Shown here piece after piece: positions 19,342 to 23,913 of a stretch of DNA of 23,913 nt. The notes beneath the pieces were generated by a model. The model was not told the DNA's origin and searched no databases. It was given only the letters and a program-made list of their open reading frames with translations. A program made the position numbers and the translations under genes. This DNA comes from a virus. The stretch spans positions 1 through 23,913 of the IMG/VR virus record IMGVR_UViG_3300025636_000437; one strand, written 5' to 3'. The first letter of the stretch is position 1, and every line of letters starts with the position of its first letter.

Positions 19342-20234
19342 AACTTAGATATTCAGAAGCGTTTTATAGCGTACAAGGCGAAGGTAAGTTTGTAGGAGTA
19401 CCTAGTGTATTCCTACGCACATTCGGTTGTAACTTTCGTTGTATGAACTTTGGACTTGGCAAAGATGAACCTAGTCGTGCAGAGAAACACGAAGCAGGAC
19501 AACGATACAATCAGGAAGTAAAAGACTTGCTTGATGGTGGTATTATTGCTAAAACTGAAAAGTTTACAGATTTGCCTATCATTCATACAGGGTGTGACAC
19601 TTATGCAAGTATCTATCCTGAGTTTAAAGACTTTAACAAACTTGCAGAGATTGAAGAAGTAGTAGAACATCTACTATCGCTTACTCCGGAAGGTAAGTGG
19701 ACTATGGATAACGGCCAAGATATCCATCTTATTATGACAGGTGGCGAGCCGCTGCTTGCTTGGCAACGACTGTATGTCGAGTTATTCGAACACCCTAGAA
19801 TGAAGGATTTAAAAAATGTCACATTTGAAACAAACACTACACAAGTTTTACACGACGACCTCTACAACTATCTCAATGACAGTGACAGAATTACAGTCAC
19901 ATGGAGTTGTAGCCCTAAACTCAGCGTTAGTGGAGAATCTTGGGAGGACGCTATACGTCCTGATGTTGCTCTTAATTATTCCACTGTTGCTGGCAGTGAC
20001 ATTTATCTTAAATTTGTCGTTGCTGATCGTGCAGACATTGACGAAGCTGGGCGGGCTGTTCAAGCATATCGTGACATCGGCGTTGAGTGTCCAGTATATT
20101 GTATGCCGCTTGGGGGACGCTCGGAAGAGTATGTTCTCAACGTTCAAGAGGTTGCGCAAGTCTGTATGGAAAAAGGATGGCGATTCACCCCAAGGCTCCA
20201 TATATCCTTATTCGGAAATGCATGGGGTACGTGA
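19338..20234 (+). CDS. queE: 7-carboxy-7-deazaguanine synthase (radical SAM), with split cysteine motif
   Basis: This gene encodes 298 residues from the ATG at 19338, fixed by the duplicate start at 19143, by GGGAG upstream and by the family N-terminus YSEAFYSVQGEGKFVGVPSVF. The enzyme converts carboxytetrahydropterin to CDG, using SAM and an iron-sulfur cluster. RTFGCNFRC gives C31 and C35, but the usual third Cys three residues later is Phe38. The family's CDT motif, which normally contains that third Cys, appears after about 50 extra residues as HTGCDTYASIYPEF (C86). LIMTGGEPLLAW is the SAM-binding GGEP motif. At about 298 residues it is longer than E. coli QueE (223), as expected from the insertion. 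Its partners FolE and DpdA are in the window; QueC is not. Confidence 0.88.
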   Translation: MKLRYSEAFYSVQGEGKFVGVPSVFLRTFGCNFRCMNFGLGKDEPSRAEKHEAGQRYNQEVKDLLDGGIIAKTEKFTDLPIIHTGCDTYASIYPEFKDFNKLAEIEEVVEHLLSLTPEGKWTMDNGQDIHLIMTGGEPLLAWQRLYVELFEHPRMKDLKNVTFETNTTQVLHDDLYNYLNDSDRITVTWSCSPKLSVSGESWEDAIRPDVALNYSTVAGSDIYLKFVVADRADIDEAGRAVQAYRDIGVECPVYCMPLGGRSEEYVLNVQEVAQVCMEKGWRFTPRLHISLFGNAWGT

Positions 20235-20328
20235 GCAGTACAAAAATGAACAACACGAACGGGCAATGAAGGCTTCAATTAAGCAGCCTATGAGCCCAGA
20301 AGAGATGAGACAAAAAGGATTACTATAA
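20218..20328 (+). CDS. Very small phage protein overlapping queE
   Basis: This gene encodes 36 residues from an ATG inside the last codons of queE to a TAATG junction with the next gene. The second half reads MKASIKQPMSPEEMRQKGLL, which looks like a genuine helix-capped peptide of phage type. The ribosome-binding site is poor (CGGAAATG is too close), so it may depend on translation of queE, or the true start may differ. Function is unknown. Confidence 0.45.
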   Translation: MHGVREQYKNEQHERAMKASIKQPMSPEEMRQKGLL

Positions 20329-20711
20329 TGTGGGATAAATTAAAAAAGAGTTTAGGAGTTACACCTAAGATTACCGAGAGTGCTGTAACTAATGAAGACG
20401 AACGAAGAGCAGTTCTTGATAAAGAAAAGCAAGAAGCAACTAAAAAGGGCAAGGCATGGGTTGCTGTAATAGATACGCAGATTAATCCTGAGGACATTAA
20501 GAACGGTTTCTTTGAGCTCGATTGGAATAATCAGTTTATTGAAGAACTACTTGATGCAGGATATTCAGGAGAATCTAACGAGCAAATTGTAGATAGTTGG
20601 TTTAGAACTATTGCTATGCAAATCCTAGGTGAAGAAGGGTTAAACACTGCAAGAGAAATGGGATATATTAATGTAGTGCCAATTAATAAAAGTAAGAGTG
20701 AAGTATCATAA
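20328..20711 (+). CDS. Conserved T4-like marine phage protein of unknown function
   Basis: This 127-residue protein starts MWDKLKKSLGV. The conserved region is GKAWVAVIDTQINPEDIKNG followed by FFELDWNNQFIEELLDAGY, and the end is GYINVVPINKSKSEVS. I recall the same (P/A)WVxVxDTxxN...NGFFELDWN pattern in many cyanophage genomes, close to the exonuclease and queE-type genes. It is acidic and likely cytoplasmic. TAATG junctions bound it on the left and at its stop. Confidence 0.7.
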   Translation: MWDKLKKSLGVTPKITESAVTNEDERRAVLDKEKQEATKKGKAWVAVIDTQINPEDIKNGFFELDWNNQFIEELLDAGYSGESNEQIVDSWFRTIAMQILGEEGLNTAREMGYINVVPINKSKSEVS

Positions 20712-20714
20712 TGA

Positions 20715-20743
20715 TTGACGCAAGCCAGATCTGGTGCTATACT
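20715..20743 (+). promoter_or_regulatory. Promoter for the exonuclease gene, TTGACG-17-TATACT
   Basis: TTGACG (20715-20720) and TATACT (20738-20743) at 17 bases. The spacer holds the perfect 10-base palindrome CCAGATCTGG (20725-20734), a possible operator. The -10 box opens a tandem run of the hexamer ATACTA (three copies from 20739), offering overlapping alternative boxes. Confidence 0.7.
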
Positions 20744-20778
20744 AATACTAATACTATAAATTATACAAAGGCAAACTA

Positions 20779-21765
20779 ATGGCAAATTATATCATAGTAG
20801 ACACTGCTAACACGTTTTTTCGTGCAAGGCATGTAGTACGTGGCGATATTGACACTAAGGTCGGCATGGCTTTACATATTACATTAAACAGCATTAAGAA
20901 AGCTTGGCAAGACTTTGATGGTACTCATGTTGTGATCTGCTTAGAAGGTCGTAGTTGGCGCAAAGACTATTACGAGCCTTACAAGCGTAATAGACAAGTT
21001 GCTCGTGATAAGTTAACAGTACAAGAGAGTGAAGAAGACACAGCGTTTTGGGAGATCTTTGACGAGTTTAAGAACTTTATGACAGACAAGACTAACTGTA
21101 CTGTTATTCAGCATAGACAACTAGAAGCAGATGATCTTATTGCAGGTTGGATACAATCACATCCTAATGATAATCATATTATTATTAGTACAGACGGTGA
21201 CTTTGCACAGCTAATTGCTCCAAATGTAACACAGTATAACGGCGTAAGTAATACTATTATTACACACGAAGGCTACTTTGATGATAAGAAGCGTGAGCCT
21301 ATTATTGATAAGAAGACTAAAGAAGCAAAGCCTGCTCCGCAACCTGACTTTATGTTGTTTGAAAAGTGTATGCGCGGCGATACTAGTGATAACGTGTTTA
21401 GTGCTTACCCTGGTGTACGCAAGAAAGGCACTAAGAACAAAGTTGGTCTTATTGAAGCATACGAAGATAAAGGCACTAAAGGCTACAACTGGAATAACAT
21501 GATGCTGCAACGCTGGACTGATCACGAAGGCGTAGAACATCGTGTACTAGATGATTATAATCGCAATGTTGTATTGTGTGACTTGACTGCACAGCCTGCA
21601 GACATTAGAGAGATTATTGATACAACTATTGCAAATGTAGAACCTAAGGACATTAGTCAAGTTGGCATGCGTCTTATGAAGTTTTGTGCAAAGTGGGATA
21701 TGCAACGAGTTGCAGACCAGGCGCAATATTATGCGCCATCATTACAAGCGAGGTATCTTAAATGA
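20779..21765 (+). CDS. rnh: 5'-3' exonuclease, RNase H (T4 rnh type, FEN/PIN fold)
   Basis: This 328-residue protein is close to T4 RNase H (305). Acidic metal sites are in order: YIIVDTANTFFRAR (D8), QLEADDLIAGW (E116, D118, D119), IISTDGDFAQL (D139, D141) and KCMRGDTSDNVF (D201, D204), followed by a Gly-Val-Lys-rich helix-hairpin-like DNA-binding stretch (YPGVRKKGTKNK). The enzyme removes RNA primers and adjacent DNA from Okazaki fragments. All listed acids are present, so it should be active. It has its own promoter at 20715, and the start ATG is joined to a TAATG. Its stop overlaps the next gene (ATGA). Confidence 0.9.
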   Translation: MANYIIVDTANTFFRARHVVRGDIDTKVGMALHITLNSIKKAWQDFDGTHVVICLEGRSWRKDYYEPYKRNRQVARDKLTVQESEEDTAFWEIFDEFKNFMTDKTNCTVIQHRQLEADDLIAGWIQSHPNDNHIIISTDGDFAQLIAPNVTQYNGVSNTIITHEGYFDDKKREPIIDKKTKEAKPAPQPDFMLFEKCMRGDTSDNVFSAYPGVRKKGTKNKVGLIEAYEDKGTKGYNWNNMMLQRWTDHEGVEHRVLDDYNRNVVLCDLTAQPADIREIIDTTIANVEPKDISQVGMRLMKFCAKWDMQRVADQAQYYAPSLQARYLK

Positions 21766-22220
21766 ATGCAAAAGAAATATTAAAGAACAAATTTTGGATT
21801 GTTGAAGACAAAGGTGTAAAATTTGGCACCATTAGTTTAAATGAAGATCAATACATATTAAGTACTCCAACTGGTACTAAGTTTTATCAGAACGAACTAT
21901 CTCTTAATAAAGCACTTGATAAAAAATTAAAGTGGACTGATTTAGAAATAACAGAAACAACTACAAAAGAAATATACGGATATGCAACTAATTCAGTACC
22001 GTATAATCCAATGTTTGATGTAAAACGCAAACTTCCACTATTTACTAAGAGTGACAAAAGTAAAAGTTTATACTGTGCAGGCTACTATATTATTAAATTT
22101 GATAAAGGATGGGTTAAAAGTTTTTGCCCTAAACTTATTACGGCTGAACGTTATACAACTAAAGGTCCATTCAAAACTGAGATAGAAATGAGAACGGAGT
22201 TATCACGTGTCAACCGTTGA
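21762..22220 (+). CDS. Conserved T4-like marine phage protein
   Basis: This 152-residue protein shows the conserved core YGYATNSVPYNPMFDVKRKLPL, split as YGYATNSVPYNP and FDVKRKLPLFTKSDKSKS, then YCAGYYIIKFDKGW and SFCPKLITAERYTTKGPFKT. I recall this core after the RNase H gene in T4-like cyanophages, but I know no function. Single Cys residues in YCAGYY and SFCPK may be paired or bind metal. It starts in an ATGA overlap with the exonuclease and overlaps the next gene by 14 bases. Confidence 0.7.
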   Translation: MNAKEILKNKFWIVEDKGVKFGTISLNEDQYILSTPTGTKFYQNELSLNKALDKKLKWTDLEITETTTKEIYGYATNSVPYNPMFDVKRKLPLFTKSDKSKSLYCAGYYIIKFDKGWVKSFCPKLITAERYTTKGPFKTEIEMRTELSRVNR

Positions 22221-22449
22221 ACCCTTAAATACTAATCCTATACAACAATTTATTAGTCAAGTAAAGAGCGCAGATGCAAGTAATCAAAGAGAAGTTAAAC
22301 TTAACATTGATCAAGCTCGGCGACTAGCATTTACACTAGGCGAAGTAATGTCTAGATTGAACGGTGATCTAGAACAAATACTTGCACGAAAGAACAGTGG
22401 TGCAGATGATGTAATACAGATTAATATGGACGGCGGAAATAAGTGGTAA
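22207..22449 (+). CDS. Small conserved T4-like marine phage protein
   Basis: This gene encodes 80 residues starting at GTG, with CGGAG eight bases upstream inside the preceding gene. The core NPIQQFISQVKSADASNQRE, then ARRLAFTLGEVMSRLNGDLE and IQINMDGG, is conserved in marine T4-like phages as far as I recall. It is helical and probably a small oligomer. Function is unknown. Confidence 0.7.
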   Translation: MSTVEPLNTNPIQQFISQVKSADASNQREVKLNIDQARRLAFTLGEVMSRLNGDLEQILARKNSGADDVIQINMDGGNKW

Positions 22450-22466
22450 TATTACTTTAAAAAAGA

Positions 22467-22474
22467 GATAAATA
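22467..22474 (+). promoter_or_regulatory. Candidate T4-like late promoter (GATAAATA)
   Basis: The octamer GATAAATA lies 30 bases before the ATG at 22505 and repeats the sequence at 4243. Transcription from it would start around 22480, within the left arm of the hairpin at 22472-22506. Confidence 0.4.
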
Positions 22475-22506
22475 TATGCGTAGTTAACTAGAGGATACGC
22501 ATATAT
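22472..22506 (+). promoter_or_regulatory. Hairpin over the start codon of the gene at 22505
   Basis: ATATATGCGTA (22472-22482) pairs perfectly over 11 bases with TACGCATATAT (22496-22506), with a 13-base loop that carries AGAGGA, the ribosome-binding site. The right arm includes the first two bases of the ATG. In RNA entering from upstream genes this would hide the start codon; RNA begun at the late promoter candidate at 22467 would lack most of the left arm. Confidence 0.65.
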
Positions 22507-22792
22507 GAGCAGGCCAAAACCAACTGTATTAAAAGAGTTTGTAGATAAAAAGACTTATAAGACCGAACAAATCTTACAGTCTGACGCTATTTGGGCTGTA
22601 TTTTTTCAGGATCAACCATTTAATCTTAAAAGTGCAAACATGCTTACGAGCTATCCAGGTCCTAAGTATAAGAAGACTAGTTTTTCTAATCCTGGTCATG
22701 CACATAACCTTGCTAAAAAATTAAACAATTTATTTAATAGCGATGAATTCACTGTAGTTAAACTTACTTCAGGTGAAACAATACTGGAATGA
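22505..22792 (+). CDS. Conserved T4-like marine phage protein
   Basis: This gene encodes 95 residues. Conserved-looking core: RPKPTVLKEFVDKKTYKTEQIL, here as PTVLKEFVDKKTYK, then IWAVFFQDQPFNLKS and YPGPKYKKTSFSNPGHAHNL. It is small, basic and mixed alpha/beta. I recall relatives in cyanophages with unknown function. Its start codon is in the hairpin at 22472-22506, so timing of expression is probably controlled. It overlaps the next gene by four bases (ATGA). Confidence 0.7.
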   Translation: MSRPKPTVLKEFVDKKTYKTEQILQSDAIWAVFFQDQPFNLKSANMLTSYPGPKYKKTSFSNPGHAHNLAKKLNNLFNSDEFTVVKLTSGETILE

Positions 22793-23175
22793 ATTGGAAA
22801 GAAACTTATACTAAGATATTTCTTAAATCATCAAATAAGAGTATTAGTGTTCTTTCAGTAAAAGAACATCTACCAATTTGGTGGAAGAATACTCGGGTAA
22901 AAGATGTCGGCGGCCTTAGATTAACTACTGAAGGATTTCGATTCATTACTGAAGAAATAGAGTTAAGTACGTATGAAGTGCCATTTCCGAGAGGGTTTGA
23001 TCTAACAACTAATACTATTATATGGATGGACAACTTTATTGACTGTCCGTACTACTTAGACACTCAGAGTATTATTGTTACAAACGAAAAGAAAGCTATG
23101 GAGTTGCACTTGTTTAGCGGCGATATCCGCAAATATGGATTACAAAAAGCTCTTAAGCGACAGAACAAGGTTTAA
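22789..23175 (+). CDS. Conserved phage protein of unknown function
   Basis: This 128-residue protein has the core LPIWWKNTRVKDVGGLRLT, then a long beta-rich stretch ending in WMDNFIDCPYYLDTQ and a basic helical tail (GLQKALKRQNKV). I recognise no domain. It is last on the plus strand, and its final 23 bases overlap the end of the minus-strand gene, an antisense tail-to-tail arrangement. Confidence 0.65.
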   Translation: MNWKETYTKIFLKSSNKSISVLSVKEHLPIWWKNTRVKDVGGLRLTTEGFRFITEEIELSTYEVPFPRGFDLTTNTIIWMDNFIDCPYYLDTQSIIVTNEKKAMELHLFSGDIRKYGLQKALKRQNKV

Positions 23176-23896
23176 AATAAAAGTCATCTTTCTTTGAATG
23201 ATATAATTGGTAACCGATACTTTCAATCTTTTCTATCATTTGTTCTCTTGTACTACCTAATCTTTCACTTTTACGTTTGTTATTACTCCATATTTCTGTT
23301 ATTATAAAAGGCTTGTTAGATTTAATTTTTTGAAGAGCTCCGTCGATTACTTCCCATTCAGTACCTTCAACGTCCATTACTATAATATCAAAATTATCTA
23401 TATTAACTTCGTCGAGCTTGTGTATTTGATTAGAATACGAAGTGCTATGTTGTTGCCCGTATTTTCGTTTGTTATCAATATCTGATTGTGTAAGACTATG
23501 TACGCCGCCGCTGTTATTGCGTAATGGACAAGTAATATTACTAAAATAAATTGTTTCATTACTATTTCCTAATGCATAATGATGACTTTCGATATTAGTG
23601 ATATTGTTTAAGCCAATATTATATTGTAACCATTGCCAATTAGGTGGATACGGTTCTACGGAAGTGACTTTATTAAAAACTTTCGATAATGGAATAGATA
23701 TTGACCCCATATGGGCTCCAATGTTTAACAAATGTTTTAAGTTATATTCTTTTTGTAAATCAATAATATGCTGAACACCTGCCTTGTTCCACTGCGTTCC
23801 TTTAACAAACTTTCGTTGTATTGTGTCGTGTGGGTTTGAAATAGCGAACTCTTGACCATTAACAAAATTAGTTCTAATTGATTTTAATTTATGCAT
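23153..23896 (-). CDS. FkbM-family methyltransferase
   Basis: This 247-residue protein is on the minus strand, starting at the ATG with an in-frame stop seven bases upstream. LLNIGAHMGSISIPLSKVF is the SAM-binding GxHxG loop, VTSVEPYPPNWQWLQYN the acidic ribose-binding strand, and FDIIVMDVEGTEWEVIDGAL the catalytic-site strand typical of FkbM enzymes. These O-methylate sugars or glycan parts. No ribosome-binding site is visible before the ATG; a TATAAATA late promoter lies only seven bases upstream. The two clues together suggest a leaderless or nearly leaderless late mRNA. Sampled 60-base lines in the gene are roughly 22-33% GC against about 45% in a sampled line of the plus-strand genes, suggesting recent acquisition. 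Confidence 0.85.
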   Translation of the reverse strand: MHKLKSIRTNFVNGQEFAISNPHDTIQRKFVKGTQWNKAGVQHIIDLQKEYNLKHLLNIGAHMGSISIPLSKVFNKVTSVEPYPPNWQWLQYNIGLNNITNIESHHYALGNSNETIYFSNITCPLRNNSGGVHSLTQSDIDNKRKYGQQHSTSYSNQIHKLDEVNIDNFDIIVMDVEGTEWEVIDGALQKIKSNKPFIITEIWSNNKRKSERLGSTREQMIEKIESIGYQLYHSKKDDFYFKPCSVA

Positions 23897-23903
23897 TATC
23901 TTT

Positions 23904-23911
23904 TATTTATA
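23904..23911 (-). promoter_or_regulatory. T4-like late promoter TATAAATA for the methyltransferase
   Basis: On the minus strand the octamer reads TATAAATA, exactly the T4 late core, ending seven bases before the ATG at 23896. Confidence 0.55.
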
Positions 23912-23913
23912 CA

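Noticed and set aside
19816-20328. Long frame of 170 codons overlapping queE in another register
   Set aside because: Most of it is a shadow of queE; only the end after 20218 is likely to be a gene, and that part is listed separately.
20711-20779. 22-residue frame MIDASQIWCYTNTNTINYTKAN as a gene
   Set aside because: A frame this short is open often by chance and it coincides with a promoter; the junctions are mentioned as a finding only.
1-23913. tRNA genes, CRISPR arrays, insertion sequences, integrase or attachment sites
   Set aside because: No cloverleaf, regular repeat-spacer pattern, transposase or integrase motif was seen.

Overview
The window looks like part of a lytic, tailed, T4-like marine myovirus genome of the cyanophage/pelagiphage type. 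The evidence is a T4-type family B DNA polymerase (gp43), a T4-type sliding clamp (gp45) and a 5'-3' exonuclease of the T4 RNase H type, alongside many short conserved genes I associate with marine T4-like phages. Genes are packed head to tail with ATGA, GTGA or TAATG junctions. No gap between genes exceeds about 90 bases, and all genes but one lie on the plus strand. Base composition is AT-rich. No photosynthesis gene, tRNA, integrase or CRISPR array is visible, so the host (SAR11, cyanobacterium or another marine bacterium) cannot be decided here.

Positions 1-4791 form a late, virion-associated block. It holds the 3' end of a trimeric-fibre or adhesin-like protein, then a run of small proteins including a nucleotidyltransferase, a HAD-phosphatase domain protein and a Cys-rich protein. 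Several of these begin with the same short tag (M-[KR]-[LI]-x-[ED]-[LI]-[FT]-E) that resembles the T4 capsid-targeting sequence, so they may be packaged inside the capsid.

Positions 4815-11709 carry replication genes interleaved with sugar metabolism. A consensus promoter embedded in a hairpin precedes a small DsbA-like gene and a membrane protein; then DNA polymerase; then a cupin, a cytidylyltransferase, a eukaryotic-type phosphomannomutase and a sugar-nucleotide epimerase; then the sliding clamp and a membrane protein.

Positions 11710-20711 hold what looks like a 7-deazaguanine DNA-modification region. It contains a DpdA/TGT-like transglycosylase, a PD-(D/E)XK nuclease, a divergent QueD-like protein, a glycosyltransferase, a phosphoribosyltransferase, a HIT protein, FolE and a QueE whose radical-SAM cysteine motif is split by an insertion. 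QueC is not in the window. Between folE and queE lies a clear recombination scar: a duplicated queE 5' end fused to a duplicated folE 3' end at a 6-base microhomology.

Positions 20711-23913 hold the exonuclease, four conserved small phage genes and, on the minus strand, an AT-rich FkbM-type methyltransferase gene with its own T4-late-like promoter.

Regulation can be read from the sequence. There are five TTGACA/TTGACG-N17-TATAAT/TATACT promoters upstream of or at gene starts, a sixth perfect one inside a gene, and three GATAAATA/TATAAATA late-promoter candidates. At two places (4820-4873 and 22472-22506) a hairpin hides the ribosome-binding site or start codon of a gene, and its left arm lies in the local promoter. 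Read-through RNA should therefore be silenced while locally started RNA is translated.
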